Notes under the pieces: generated by a model
Databases searched by the model: none
What the model saw: only the letters and a program-made list of their open reading frames with translations
Told to the model about the DNA's origin: nothing
In this document: positions 1-11,364 of the stretch, one piece after another
Layout: each line of letters opens with the position of its first letter
Numbering within the stretch: position 1 is the stretch's first letter
Assembly: GCA_028866575.1 (NCBI GenBank)
Contig: JAGWHU010000004.1
Location: forward strand, 1 to 64,000
Source of the DNA: Candidatus Micrarchaeota archaeon
GTDB taxonomy: Archaea > Micrarchaeota > Micrarchaeia > Micrarchaeales > Micrarchaeaceae
Direction: 5' to 3'
DNA: 64,000 nt
Position numbers and translations under genes: made by a program

Positions 1-1
1 T

Positions 2-3000
2 TATCTTTTTGACAACTGGGGCAACTGTGGCCAAAGTGTCTCATACGGCAGCATGGAAGGGCAAACGCAGGCCTGCAATCCAAATGTTGGTGTCAGTATA
101 GGTGTAATGGGCGGCACTTGGAATTCAACAACATCACAGACATGGTACAGCAATTATGTATCATACCGTGGCACACAAACAGTCTATCAGTATCCCGAAT
201 TCCCATCCCTGGAATATGTGTCTCTTGGTGCATTTGGAAATCGCGGCACTATATCAGCGCAATGGCTAAGAATAAGGGCATTCCCTCCCAACGCGATAAT
301 GCCATCTGTCACATTCGGCACAACAAATGCATTTGTAGTAATACCAACAATAACCCCAGCAGGCCATCAGGTAGTATACGGCAACTCAAACACCATACTT
401 TCATTTACATCATCAATGGGGGCATTGTCCCCTCCTTACACCTACAACTGGATCGCGGTTAACACAGTAACAGGGGCAACAATTGCAAACGCACTGTACA
501 CTGGAGTATCTTCAACAGCCAACACGTTCACGTTCAAGACAAACGCCCAGATGGATGGCAACACGATACAAGTTAATGTGATAGTCACAGATAGCAAGTC
601 AACAACATTAAATTCGATAAAAACGGAAACCATAACAATCAGCAACGTGGTTGCCCCATCAGGAATTGTGACGTATTTGCCCATAACAATAAACAATGCA
701 CAAGGGTCCGCAACGCAGTCGCCATTCCAGGAAATGATAACAGTAAACAGCATGAATTATACTTCTATAGAATCAGGAAACTTGGACAACATCGAATTCT
801 TCAACATGACAGGCGCCATAATCCCATCATGGCTCGAAACCAACAACACCAACACATCAACAGGAACAATCTACTGGGTAAAGTTGACAAACTCCATACT
901 TGGGATAGGAAGTGACAAGACAGGAATACAGGCACATACAAACGTAACAATTTTTATGGGTTTCGCGCAGATTGGAACAAACCTCTTCAGCAACACGATG
1001 ACCGGAGAAGCCCCCCAACTCTCATCATCATATGCGCAGTACGATACAGGCGCCAACGTGTTCACGACGTTTTACGACAACTTCGAAGGGACGTCAATCA
1101 GCGCAGCATACAACCAGATAACACCATCAGCACTGTCCCAGAACAACGGCATAACATACTCCTCAGGGGGATATGGCGGTATAATAACCAACAACGGATT
1201 CGCACCACCGTTCATATACGATGTGAAAATTACATCTCTTAATAACGTTTATGTAGGGATGGAAATACAAACGGGAAACACAGCCGCAAGCAGTGGTTAT
1301 CTTTTTGACAATTGGGGCGGATGCGGCCAAAGTGTCTCCTATGGCAGCATGTTGGGACAAACGCAGGCCTGCAACCCAAGTGTTGGTGTCAGTACAGGCA
1401 TAATGGGTGGCACTTGGAATTCAACAACATCGCAGACATGGTACAAAAATTATGTGTCATATCATGGTACACAAACAGTCTACCAGTATCCTGAATTCCC
1501 ATCCCTGGAATACATATCTCTTGGTGCATTCGGGAGTGGCAGCACGATATCAGCGCAGTGGCTCAGGGTCAGGGCATTCCCACCCAACGCGATAATGCCC
1601 TCACAAACCTTCAGCAATACAATCACAGTATATGTACCTCCATCATTATTGTTACCTGTTAGGGAAGTCATAGCAAACACGCAATCTGGAAATGAGATTA
1701 TAACAGCTACATGTCCTACCGGGGATATTTGCCAAATATGGAAAGAAGGTGGAATTTCGTATCTCGCAAGTGGTACAACAACAACTGCTCTTGATGCAAA
1801 CACGCTGCCAATAGGTTATACCTCATTATATGCTAATGACATAACTGCTGGAACTACTACCCCCGTTAAGACATTAAGGATAATAAATGTAGAGCATTCA
1901 ATAGCAATAACGCTCACAAACAACCAGAATACTGCAGTATCTGCAAATACCCAACTCATGTTCACATTTAACGCATCGAATTTCACTTCTTGGGAATCAA
2001 ATTCCCTCAACAACACAGCCCTCTACTTCCAGAACGGGACTGTTGCATATTCCTGGCTAGAGGGCAACCTATCAAACGAGCAATCAGCGGCGAACATCCT
2101 CTATCAAAGTACAAATGTAATATATTGGTTCAAGAGCCCTCCAACCAATACCTTCTTACCGGCAAACACAGGAACAGCAAAAACCAATACAATAATCCTC
2201 GGTTTTGACATACCAGCAAACAACCTCCTTGATGGTAATTTTATAGGAGAAGCGCCCCAACTGTCTCCAACTTATGCACAATACGACAATGGTGGTGCTG
2301 TATTTGATTTCTATGACAATTTCTCATCTACTACTCTATCAAAATGGAACATAGAGGGATATTCACCAACTGTTAGCAATGGAATATCAATAAGCGAATC
2401 CTCATCATCTGCAGGATGCGGCGAAAACGGCGTGAGCTCCATTTCATCATTTTCTAGCCCTGTTATCGCAGAGGCCCTCGGCGAACTAGACAGCCCACAG
2501 AAATCAAGCCAAACGGGTTGCTTTATGGGTGGTGTTGAGTTCTCTACTGGAAACGTTGGTCCAAACCCATCGGTAGCAACTGGTTGGGCACAAAGCTCAA
2601 TAAACAATTTCGGTATGTCTTCATGGGATGGCAGTTCTCACTATGCCAAGGATTTCCCTTCAACTTATCAGGGGACAAACACCGTCTTCGGAGTATCCTA
2701 CTATTCCAGTTCTAATGGAATAAGCTACATCAACTATGTTCAGGCAAATTCGCTTTCCGTAAATCTTGGAACCAGTCCACTAAAAATTGTACTTGGCTTC
2801 CAGAACAACAACTTTATCCACAACCAATATCAATGGGCACGAGTCCGTACATCCACTCCAAATGGCATAATGCCAACCGCAACATTCAACCCTGATTACT
2901 CCATAGCATCATTGACGACCAATACGTTTGGCGTTATATATGGAACCCAATCCGCAAACGAAATCATAACTGCAACTTGCCCGTTCAACGACTCTTGCGC

Positions 3001-6000
3001 TATATGGAAAGTTGGCGGTAATTCGGCACTTGCTTCAGGAACCGGGAATGCAATGCTAAATGCCAATACTTTGCCTTCGGGATCCACTGCATTATATGCA
3101 AACGACATTACAAATGGAATTATATCAGACATCAAGGTATTGCACATGGTAAATGTTGTCCATTCCACAGTTATAACATTGCAGAACAACAAGAACACCG
3201 CAGTGCCCGCAAGCACCCAACTAATGGTTACGTTCAACGCCCTGAACTTCACCTCATGGGAAAGTTACACCCTGAACAACACGGTACTTTACTTCTCTAA
3301 TGGAACTGTGGCATATTCCTGGATCGAGGGCAATCAATTAAATGAACAATCAGCGGCAAACACCCTTTATCAAAGCAACGACGTGGTACTATGGTTCAAA
3401 TCACCTCCAACAAACACATTCCTGCCTGCAAACACCGGAACAGCAAAAACCAATACAATAATCCTGGGCTTCGACATCCCAACGAACAACCTCCTGGATG
3501 GAAATTTCATAGGGGAGGCACCGCAGCTCACTTGTCAAAGCCCATCAAATACTACTACTGGCTGCGGCAGCGGCGTACATAGTTATGGGTATTATGATGA
3601 TGGAACAAAAGTGTTCAACTTTTATGACAACTTCGCAGGAACAACAATTAATTCTACTATATGGTCAGCATCCAGCACTTGTACAAGTAATGAATATACA
3701 CTGAGCAACGGACTGACAATGACTGTAGACAGCAACGGCTGTTCCGGTGTACTTACTTCTAGATATCCTGTAAACGGGAGTGTTTTGGAAGGATACATAT
3801 ATCCAACAACTGCTCCTCAAGGTGCTGCACTTCAGCTATCAACTGTTGGCATCCCATCAATAAGAAACGGTTATTGGGGTGACAACTATAATGGGCAAAG
3901 AATAATCAGGATGCCTGGAAGCTGCGGTTGTACTGTAGTTGCATCCAGCGCACATGCATATACTGTTCCAAGCATACTTGGGCTAGTTTGGCCATCAACA
4001 GGATCAGAATTACTTCAACAAAACTATTCAACTACCTTGTCATCGACTGATTCTGCCATATCCTGGACAAACCCGTTCTACGTAATGCTTTTCAATGCAG
4101 AAGGTAGAAATACCCCATCACATCCATTCTACCAATGGGTAAGGTTGCGTACGTATCCACCTGGCGATACAATGCCTGTAGCAACATTCGGTACAAAGTC
4201 AAGCCCCACCAACCTAAGCATGTCTATTCCAATACCTGAGGTTGTGGCACAAACACCTTCTGCCAACGAGCTAATAACAGCAACATGTCCATTTATCACA
4301 GATACATGCCAAATCTGGAAAGTTGGCTCGAGTTCAGCACTTGCAACCGGAACCGGAAATGTAGTACTTAACGCAAATACACTTACAGTAGGTTACACAT
4401 TATTATATGCAAATGACACAACTGCTGTAATAAGCACTTATTTACAACCACAGACAATACGCATAATAAACGTGCGACATTCCGCAACGATAACATTACA
4501 AAACAACCAGAACACCGCAGTAGCAGCAAACACCCAATTAATGCTCACCTTCAACGCATTAAACTTCACCTCCTGGGAAAGCCACAGCCTCAATAATACT
4601 GTATTGTACTTCCAGAACGGAACAGTTGCATATTCCTGGCTCGAAGGTAATCAGCTAAATGAACAATCGGCTGCAAACACACTCTACCAAAGCTCAAACG
4701 TAATCTATTGGTTCAAGAGCCCTTCAAGCAATACCTTCCTTCCGACAAACACTGGTACCCCAATAGATGGCGTAATGATTCTGGGCTTTGACGTGCCAGC
4801 CAACAACCTGTTAGACGGAAACTTCATAGGAGAGGCACCACAGCTGACATGTCAGAATCCCTCGAACACAATTACTGGCTGCGGGAGTGGAACCCACAGC
4901 TACGGCTACTATGACAATGGCGGAAGCATATTCTCATTCTACGATAACTTCACTGGGAGCTCGTTAAGTGCCAAGTGGTTGTGCTCCTCTTCATGTACGT
5001 CCTCTGTATCAAACGGGATAAGCGTAAGCGGTACTACATCATATACGTCTAAAGTGCAAACAGAAACAGCAAACACCATTGCTGATATATACGGGGATTT
5101 CACATCATTTTCAGGCTCTAACGAGGGTACAATCGGATTCAACTATGGTGGCAAAGGCACTAACTTGGGCTGGTTCTCAAGCAACTGGTGCGGTGCTGGT
5201 AATCCTACAATAAATGGCATCCTAACTAACACGGCGTGCAGCGGCGGCTCGATATCGTACAACTCGTTGAGCTTTTCGCAAAATAATTGGTATCTGTTCT
5301 CGATATCTGGGAATCAGACAGTGGAAGGTACTGTTAATTACGGCACTCCTTCGATACTTCAGAACAGAAATTCTGGAACCGGAAATTACCAAATAGAAGT
5401 AAATGGCGGGGTGAAAATATCCATCGAATACTTCAGATCACGCATATCTCCACCGAACGACATAATGCCGACAGCAACATTCAGCACTGGTGGGGTATAT
5501 ATACCACCATCAAATCCTGCACTTACACTATCAAATACCTTCATCGATCAGGGACAGTCAATACTATTCACCGCATCGGTATCCAACGGTCAGCAACCAT
5601 ACACATTCAACTACGAAATAGTCAACTCGATAACAGACATCCCAATCGCGAACCAGTTATACACAGGAATAACATCAACCTCAAACACATTCCTCTGGAC
5701 ACCACCAAATGCACTTTATACCGGAAACACCTTCAAGGCAAACGTCATAATAACCGACAACCTCGCCAACACTGTCAATACAGTATATACGCCATTCGGC
5801 TACAACGCAGCACTGACAACGCCATCAATGACAACACCAAGTCCGACAACGCAGGCAACGGGCAACACGCTCACATGGACGACATCATTTGCAGGAGGCA
5901 CTTCTCCATACACATACAACTGGAACGTCTACAACACGATAACAGGGACTATACTTGCCAACATGCTTGAAACGAACAGCATAACAGGCAATTCCTTCTC

Positions 6001-9000
6001 ATGGGCCATACCAACTGCAAATGTAGGAAATACCGTAAACGCAAACGTGATAGTCACTGACAGCGCATCAACATCTGTAACCGTCAACTCCGTAAAGTCA
6101 GGGACCATAACCATAGTTGCACCTGTCACGTACATCCCACCAAGTAACCCGGCACTGTCACTCTCAAATGCGCTGATAGACCAGGGCCAGTCGATACTGT
6201 TCACCGCATCGGTCCAGAACGGCCAAAGCCCATACACATTCAACTACCAGATAGTAAACTCGATAACAGGAACAACTATCGCAAACTACCTTGCAGGCAA
6301 CACATACACAGGAAACACCTTCCTCTGGACGCCACCAGCAAACCTGTACACCTCCAATACCTTCAAGGCAAACGTCATTATAACCGACAACCTTGCCAAC
6401 ACTGTCAATACAGTATACACACCGATAGGCTACAACGCTATGCCATCACTTTCAGTATCATCATCAAATATAATATTAGATAGTGGTCAAACTACTATAT
6501 TTACATTATCTGAATCTGGCGGAACAGGGCCATTGTTCAATACACAATTATACAACGTCACAGGATCTTCTGCACAAGGCAGTAATAAATTAATAACAAG
6601 TTTAGGGGGCAGCAATACAATTTCTTTTGTTGTACATTCGCCAACAAGCGCAAACACATTTGTATTCAGTGGAAATTCCTACGATGAAGGGACAACAAGC
6701 CCATTTAAATTTATTTCGTCCCCAATAGTCAATACGATTGCAACAGGCTCATCGGGCCGCGGCGTATCTGCCAATCCTGCCGGAACTCTGACTTATATTG
6801 CGGACTATAGCGGCAACAAGGTGAGTGTAATTGATGTTGCTTCTAATACAATAATAAATTCGATAACGATAGCTAGTGGACCGTTTGGCTTAGCATTCAC
6901 CCCTGATGGCACCCTAGCATATGTAACAGAAGAGCAGACAAACAAGGTAAGCGTAATCAACGTTGCGACAAATACAGTAATAAACACAATTACTGTAGGT
7001 ACGAACCCATACTCAGTCGCATTCACGCCAGATGGAAGAATTGCATATGTAACCAACTACGGAAGCAGCACAGTAAATGTAATCAACGTTGCGACAAATA
7101 CAGTAATAAACACAATTACTGTGGGGGCCAATCCCTCCTCAGTCGCATTCACCCCTGATGGCACCCTAGCATATGTGACCAACTTTGGAGGCACCACAGT
7201 AAATGTAATCAACGTTGCGACAAATACAGTAATAAATGCAATTGCTGGATATGGACCTGACGCAGTCGCATTCACCCCTGATGGGAGCATCGCATACGTG
7301 ACGAATTACCACAGCGCATCTGTAAATGTAATCAACGTTGCGACAAACGTGATAATTAACACAATTGCAGTAGGGGCAACCCCTTATGGTGTGGCAATCA
7401 ATCCTTCTGGTACTCTGGCTTATGTGACCAGTTATTCTGGAAGCTCGATTAGCGTGGTAAATATAGCGACTAATACTGTAGTAAATACAATTGCTTTGAC
7501 ATGGGCGCCATACGGCATCACATTCACCCCTGATGGCACCCTTGCATATGCAACTCCGTATGTAAGCACAGGTGCCGTGAGTGTAATCGGTACCACTTTC
7601 ATAATAGTCGTGAATCCACAACTTACAACACCATCAATCACAACACCATCTCCGTCAACGCAGGCAACAGGCAACACGCTCACGTGGACGACATCGTTTG
7701 CAGGAGGCACTTCTTCATATACATACAACTGGAACGTCTACAACACCATAACGGGTGCTATACTCGCAAACATGTTATCTTCCAACTCATATACAGGAAA
7801 TTCCTTCTCTTGGACGATACCATCGGCATATGCAGGAAACACCGTAAACGCAAATATAATAGTGACGGACAGTGCATCTACACATGTCACTGTAAACAGC
7901 ATATTGTCCGGCACGATAACGATAGTCGCTGCTACCGTATACAACCCGCCATCAAACCCAACACTATCGCTCTCAAACACATTGATAGACCAGGGACAGT
8001 CGATACTGTTCACCGCATCTGTCCAGAACGGCCAAAGCCCATACACATTCAACTACCAGATAGTAAACTCTATAACAGGAACAACGATCGCAAACTACCT
8101 TGCAGGCAACACATACACAGGAAACACCTTCCTATGGACGCCACCCAACGCGCTCTATACATCAAACACCTTCAAGGCAAACGTCATCATAACCGACAAC
8201 CTCGCCAACACCGTCAATACGGTATACACACCAATAGGCTACAACGCCGCGGTTGCCGTATCCATATCTCCTTCAACCACCCAGACGATAAACAGCGGCC
8301 AGAATGTAATATTTACGTCTTCGGTATCTGGAGGCACATTGCCATACGCATACCAGTGGTACAGCGGCACGTCGCCCACATGCACCTCAGATTCCGCAAT
8401 ATCCGGCGCAACATCAAATGCATACACCGCATCGCCGACCTCAACGACCTATTACTGCCTGAAGGTGACGGACAGCGCATCCTCCAACAGCATATCCTAT
8501 TCAACAACTACCGAAGTCATGGTGAACGGGCCGCTCGCCTCAACAGGCTGGACGGCGTCAAACTCCATAATAGATGCGAACCAGTACGAGACTCTTACGG
8601 CGTCCGTGACCGGGGGCACATCCCCGTACACATACAACTTCCTGGTCTATGACCCGACAAACGCGCTTGCATTCAACGCGCTTTACAAAGGCATTTCCCA
8701 GATATCCAATACGTTCACCTCCCAGCAAACGATCCCTGCAGGGGACTGGACTGCTAACATAATAGTAACGGATTCCGCTTCATCCCAGGTAACCAACGCG
8801 CTTTCATATGTATCCTATAATTCGCCGGCCATCTCGATATCGCCAAGCTCGTCGTCCTTGACACAGGGGCAGACTGAAACTTACACCATATCTGAATCTA
8901 ACGGAATAGGCCAGTTCACAATAGAGCTGTTCAATGTCACTTCGGACAACCAGATGGGCGCAAACGTGGTAATAGCATCCCCTGGCGGGACAAACACCAT

Positions 9001-10423
9001 ATCCTTCGTGACCTCCGCAACTGGAACGTTCACGTACAATGCGATAGCTACGGACAAAGGGACAACAACCCCGTTCGTGTTCAACTCCGCACCCAGTACA
9101 ATAACCGTATCGCAGCCATCCGGCGGAGGAGGCGGCGGTGGCGGCGGCACCCCCCAAACAACAACCGTAACTCTGGCTGACAACATATCCAGTGCGTACC
9201 GGTCGAGTGCGCCCATATTCGAAGTATACGTGATAAGTCCAACTGGCAGCATACTGAACACGTATTCGTACAACCAGGACCAGCTGCCCGCGCATGTCAC
9301 GTACCAGAGCACAAACAGGCTGAACTTCACCTTCATATGCACGTTCGCGGCGGGATCCGCAACATACCAGTACGACAACCTGGTCTATGGGCTTGGATTC
9401 AACAAACCCTGCAATGCAAACTATACCGTATATGGAGGGTCGTACGAGGTATTCTACAGCAGGACCTCGCAGGCATCCACGTCCACGACATCCTACACCA
9501 CTACCGGAAGCACAACGACCACGACCGCCCGGTCAACCTCGTCAACTTCATACCAGACAACTACCATCCCGCAGACCTCAATAACGACAACGGCATCAAC
9601 CTCATCGATTTCCTATACAACTACAATACAATCAACGACAACGGGTCCGTCAACCTCGTACTCCACAACCATATCAACGACCACGACAACCACAACCACA
9701 TCTGCATTGTCCACGTCTTCCACGACAATAACGCTCAACACGACAACGCAGCCCACTACTGTAAATACCACGGCATCAACCACCTCCGTAAACACAACTA
9801 TATCATCAACGTCCATCATTCCGGCAAACACCTCGACGACTTCAATCAACACTACCACATCAACAATGAACACCACTTCAACTACTGCAACTACGACAGT
9901 CTTTCCGATATCGGAGAACGTGTCGGTTGTGGTATCGGCCAACAACAGCACTAGCGTTGAAGTGCTGAACGGCGCTCTCTCATTGAACATCAGCGGCAAC
10001 TTCGAGGCTCCAAAGATGATCAACATACTAGTAAAGAACGAGAACAACAGGATACCTCCGCCTGCAAACTACTCGGAGCTATTCGAGTTCTACCTCAGCG
10101 CCTCACCGGGAAACAATGTCACGATAAACGTGACCGAAGGGTACGACTGTGGCATAAGTCCGCAGGTACTGAAGCCATTCTACCTTTCAAACAACACGTG
10201 GGTGCCCATATACAACAGCTTCGCGATTCAGAGCACCTGCACCATAACATTCAGCGCCCCGAACAACCATGTTGTCGGACTGTTCAAGTACTCACCTTCT
10301 GGAACTGGCAGGAAATCGGGATCGTCGCCTACGCCTGCGGAATACATGACCCTTGCGGCGCTGATCGTCGTAATAGTGGGCCTCGCATCCTACATGGCAT
10401 ATCTCCTGGTGTTCAAAAGGTAA
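2..10423 (+). CDS. Giant mosaic cell-surface protein (5' end outside window)
   Basis: The reading frame is open from base 2, upstream of the first ATG at 53, and the residues before that ATG match an internal repeat near base 1300, so the true start lies left of the window. At least 3470 residues are visible. In order: five copies (first partial) of a DUF2341-like plus lectin-like module, each ending in a motif like WLRVRAFPPNAIMP (ends near 310, 1610, 2885, 4190 and 5480); SprB/PKD-like Ig repeats (about 5500-6450 and 7620-9110); a seven-blade YVTN-type beta-propeller (about 6727-7593); a poly-Gly linker (about 9121-9147); a Ser/Thr-rich stretch (about 9470-9900) probably O-glycosylated; and a C-terminal membrane helix followed by KR. 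This is a wall-anchored adhesin or S-layer-associated protein. Many N-x-S/T sequons are present. Function is inferred from architecture only. Confidence 0.9.
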   Translation, partial: YLFDNWGNCGQSVSYGSMEGQTQACNPNVGVSIGVMGGTWNSTTSQTWYSNYVSYRGTQTVYQYPEFPSLEYVSLGAFGNRGTISAQWLRIRAFPPNAIMPSVTFGTTNAFVVIPTITPAGHQVVYGNSNTILSFTSSMGALSPPYTYNWIAVNTVTGATIANALYTGVSSTANTFTFKTNAQMDGNTIQVNVIVTDSKSTTLNSIKTETITISNVVAPSGIVTYLPITINNAQGSATQSPFQEMITVNSMNYTSIESGNLDNIEFFNMTGAIIPSWLETNNTNTSTGTIYWVKLTNSILGIGSDKTGIQAHTNVTIFMGFAQIGTNLFSNTMTGEAPQLSSSYAQYDTGANVFTTFYDNFEGTSISAAYNQITPSALSQNNGITYSSGGYGGIITNNGFAPPFIYDVKITSLNNVYVGMEIQTGNTAASSGYLFDNWGGCGQSVSYGSMLGQTQACNPSVGVSTGIMGGTWNSTTSQTWYKNYVSYHGTQTVYQYPEFPSLEYISLGAFGSGSTISAQWLRVRAFPPNAIMPSQTFSNTITVYVPPSLLLPVREVIANTQSGNEIITATCPTGDICQIWKEGGISYLASGTTTTALDANTLPIGYTSLYANDITAGTTTPVKTLRIINVEHSIAITLTNNQNTAVSANTQLMFTFNASNFTSWESNSLNNTALYFQNGTVAYSWLEGNLSNEQSAANILYQSTNVIYWFKSPPTNTFLPANTGTAKTNTIILGFDIPANNLLDGNFIGEAPQLSPTYAQYDNGGAVFDFYDNFSSTTLSKWNIEGYSPTVSNGISISESSSSAGCGENGVSSISSFSSPVIAEALGELDSPQKSSQTGCFMGGVEFSTGNVGPNPSVATGWAQSSINNFGMSSWDGSSHYAKDFPSTYQGTNTVFGVSYYSSSNGISYINYVQANSLSVNLGTSPLKIVLGFQNNNFIHNQYQWARVRTSTPNGIMPTATFNPDYSIASLTTNTFGVIYGTQSANEIITATCPFNDSCAIWKVGGNSALASGTGNAMLNANTLPSGSTALYANDITNGIISDIKVLHMVNVVHSTVITLQNNKNTAVPASTQLMVTFNALNFTSWESYTLNNTVLYFSNGTVAYSWIEGNQLNEQSAANTLYQSNDVVLWFKSPPTNTFLPANTGTAKTNTIILGFDIPTNNLLDGNFIGEAPQLTCQSPSNTTTGCGSGVHSYGYYDDGTKVFNFYDNFAGTTINSTIWSASSTCTSNEYTLSNGLTMTVDSNGCSGVLTSRYPVNGSVLEGYIYPTTAPQGAALQLSTVGIPSIRNGYWGDNYNGQRIIRMPGSCGCTVVASSAHAYTVPSILGLVWPSTGSELLQQNYSTTLSSTDSAISWTNPFYVMLFNAEGRNTPSHPFYQWVRLRTYPPGDTMPVATFGTKSSPTNLSMSIPIPEVVAQTPSANELITATCPFITDTCQIWKVGSSSALATGTGNVVLNANTLTVGYTLLYANDTTAVISTYLQPQTIRIINVRHSATITLQNNQNTAVAANTQLMLTFNALNFTSWESHSLNNTVLYFQNGTVAYSWLEGNQLNEQSAANTLYQSSNVIYWFKSPSSNTFLPTNTGTPIDGVMILGFDVPANNLLDGNFIGEAPQLTCQNPSNTITGCGSGTHSYGYYDNGGSIFSFYDNFTGSSLSAKWLCSSSCTSSVSNGISVSGTTSYTSKVQTETANTIADIYGDFTSFSGSNEGTIGFNYGGKGTNLGWFSSNWCGAGNPTINGILTNTACSGGSISYNSLSFSQNNWYLFSISGNQTVEGTVNYGTPSILQNRNSGTGNYQIEVNGGVKISIEYFRSRISPPNDIMPTATFSTGGVYIPPSNPALTLSNTFIDQGQSILFTASVSNGQQPYTFNYEIVNSITDIPIANQLYTGITSTSNTFLWTPPNALYTGNTFKANVIITDNLANTVNTVYTPFGYNAALTTPSMTTPSPTTQATGNTLTWTTSFAGGTSPYTYNWNVYNTITGTILANMLETNSITGNSFSWAIPTANVGNTVNANVIVTDSASTSVTVNSVKSGTITIVAPVTYIPPSNPALSLSNALIDQGQSILFTASVQNGQSPYTFNYQIVNSITGTTIANYLAGNTYTGNTFLWTPPANLYTSNTFKANVIITDNLANTVNTVYTPIGYNAMPSLSVSSSNIILDSGQTTIFTLSESGGTGPLFNTQLYNVTGSSAQGSNKLITSLGGSNTISFVVHSPTSANTFVFSGNSYDEGTTSPFKFISSPIVNTIATGSSGRGVSANPAGTLTYIADYSGNKVSVIDVASNTIINSITIASGPFGLAFTPDGTLAYVTEEQTNKVSVINVATNTVINTITVGTNPYSVAFTPDGRIAYVTNYGSSTVNVINVATNTVINTITVGANPSSVAFTPDGTLAYVTNFGGTTVNVINVATNTVINAIAGYGPDAVAFTPDGSIAYVTNYHSASVNVINVATNVIINTIAVGATPYGVAINPSGTLAYVTSYSGSSISVVNIATNTVVNTIALTWAPYGITFTPDGTLAYATPYVSTGAVSVIGTTFIIVVNPQLTTPSITTPSPSTQATGNTLTWTTSFAGGTSSYTYNWNVYNTITGAILANMLSSNSYTGNSFSWTIPSAYAGNTVNANIIVTDSASTHVTVNSILSGTITIVAATVYNPPSNPTLSLSNTLIDQGQSILFTASVQNGQSPYTFNYQIVNSITGTTIANYLAGNTYTGNTFLWTPPNALYTSNTFKANVIITDNLANTVNTVYTPIGYNAAVAVSISPSTTQTINSGQNVIFTSSVSGGTLPYAYQWYSGTSPTCTSDSAISGATSNAYTASPTSTTYYCLKVTDSASSNSISYSTTTEVMVNGPLASTGWTASNSIIDANQYETLTASVTGGTSPYTYNFLVYDPTNALAFNALYKGISQISNTFTSQQTIPAGDWTANIIVTDSASSQVTNALSYVSYNSPAISISPSSSSLTQGQTETYTISESNGIGQFTIELFNVTSDNQMGANVVIASPGGTNTISFVTSATGTFTYNAIATDKGTTTPFVFNSAPSTITVSQPSGGGGGGGGGTPQTTTVTLADNISSAYRSSAPIFEVYVISPTGSILNTYSYNQDQLPAHVTYQSTNRLNFTFICTFAAGSATYQYDNLVYGLGFNKPCNANYTVYGGSYEVFYSRTSQASTSTTSYTTTGSTTTTTARSTSSTSYQTTTIPQTSITTTASTSSISYTTTIQSTTTGPSTSYSTTISTTTTTTTTSALSTSSTTITLNTTTQPTTVNTTASTTSVNTTISSTSIIPANTSTTSINTTTSTMNTTSTTATTTVFPISENVSVVVSANNSTSVEVLNGALSLNISGNFEAPKMINILVKNENNRIPPPANYSELFEFYLSASPGNNVTINVTEGYDCGISPQVLKPFYLSNNTWVPIYNSFAIQSTCTITFSAPNNHVVGLFKYSPSGTGRKSGSSPTPAEYMTLAALIVVIVGLASYMAYLLVFKR
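6187..6432 (+). repeat. Long intragenic DNA repeat, copy 1 (Ig-like module)
   Basis: This stretch of the giant surface gene is nearly identical at DNA level to 7987-8242 and more loosely similar to 5530-5810. It encodes the Ig-like unit containing DQGQSILFTASV and the following YTFNYQIVNSITGTT segment. High nucleotide identity, not just protein similarity, indicates recent duplication or gene conversion. Confidence 0.8.
6727..7593 (+). repeat. Seven YVTN beta-propeller blades inside the surface protein
   Basis: Seven consecutive units of about 42 residues with the pattern VAFTPDGxxAYVTN...VNVINVATNTVINTI. Seven blades make a complete YVTN-family propeller, as known from archaeal surface-layer proteins. 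Several blades are also near-identical at DNA level (for example around 6955-7110 and 7075-7230). Confidence 0.85.
7987..8242 (+). repeat. Long intragenic DNA repeat, copy 2 (Ig-like module)
   Basis: Partner of the repeat at 6187-6432; the two differ by scattered, mostly synonymous changes. Homologous recombination between them would remove or add the beta-propeller block that lies between them. Confidence 0.8.
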
Positions 10424-10495
10424 GTAGCTAACCTTGATGGCATAAGAAACTGGCATTCAAATAAGGTGAATTAATGTTGCATTTGGTGATCTGGG

Positions 10496-11239
10496 ATGGA
10501 CTATGAGAGCGATTTCGAAGACGGCTTCGAAAATACTTCGTTGGGGGCCATGCATTACAGGTACCATCCCGGAACTGCGGAAAAGCTGATATTCCTCCAC
10601 GGGCTGGGCTACAGCGTAAAGACGTGGTCCAGGCTTGTGGAATATCTGCCTGACGACCTTGACGTGTCGCTCGTGGACCTGCTGGGTCATGGCGAATCCG
10701 ATGCGCCTGAAATAGAATATACAATAAGCGCCCAATTCCAGGCCCTGAGGGAATTCATCTCCATGAGGAACAACGGCGACAGCTACATATTCGGGCATTC
10801 GTACGGCGGCTGGGTCGCCGCATATTACGCGTCGCAGCCATACACCTGCAAGGGCATAATACTGGAGGATTCTGCGGGCCTCAAGGAATCTTTTGACCTG
10901 ATAATCAGGAACGGCGGCGCATCGGAATACAAGAAGACAATGCTGCAATCCGCGCTAAAAGTTAACAACAACAAGGATTACGTCTTCAGGAGCATACTTG
11001 ATTCGGATTTTGGCGAGGACCAATTGACCTCGGAAGTGCTCTCGAAGATATCCGCAAGGACGGAGATAATATGGGGAAGGGAAGACGATATGGTGGGCGT
11101 AAGGTTTGCCGAAACCTTCAGGAAAGGCATAAGGAACAGTTCGCTTGACATAATAGACAATGCTGGTCACAGCCCGCATTTCACTCATCCGAAAGAGGTG
11201 TCAGACATACTGCTCAGGTTCATGCGCGTCAAGGAATAG
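10496..11239 (+). CDS. Alpha/beta-hydrolase fold esterase or lipase-like enzyme
   Basis: The 247-residue protein has the alpha/beta-hydrolase layout: oxyanion-hole HG at residues 35-36, nucleophile elbow GHSYGG with Ser102, an acidic residue in WGREDD (Asp197/198) and catalytic His225 in NAGHSPH. The length is typical for a compact carboxylesterase or lactonase-type hydrolase without a large lid. No signal peptide is visible, so it is probably cytosolic. A GGTGATC Shine-Dalgarno site, a full match to the archaeal 16S tail, lies just before the ATG at 10496 and fixes the start. Substrate cannot be told from the sequence. It stands alone between the surface protein and the reductase gene. Confidence 0.88.
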   Translation: MDYESDFEDGFENTSLGAMHYRYHPGTAEKLIFLHGLGYSVKTWSRLVEYLPDDLDVSLVDLLGHGESDAPEIEYTISAQFQALREFISMRNNGDSYIFGHSYGGWVAAYYASQPYTCKGIILEDSAGLKESFDLIIRNGGASEYKKTMLQSALKVNNNKDYVFRSILDSDFGEDQLTSEVLSKISARTEIIWGREDDMVGVRFAETFRKGIRNSSLDIIDNAGHSPHFTHPKEVSDILLRFMRVKE

Positions 11240-11364
11240 CGCGTGCAGCACTACCTATAAATTACTTTCCAGGCAAATACAATTGAAGCGCTACGACTTA
11301 ATGGTGCAAGGAATCGTTGATTTGCAAGTCTGGCTTTTGATGTTCAATCTCTTGCGGTGCTCTA

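Noticed and set aside
7684-8652. 322-codon plus-strand frame inside the giant surface gene
   Set aside because: Out-of-frame shadow with a His/Arg-rich, low-quality composition; the overlapping frame has clear Ig-like repeats.
9613-10047. Minus-strand Val-rich frame in the Ser/Thr-rich region
   Set aside because: Low-complexity complement of Thr codons; not a gene.
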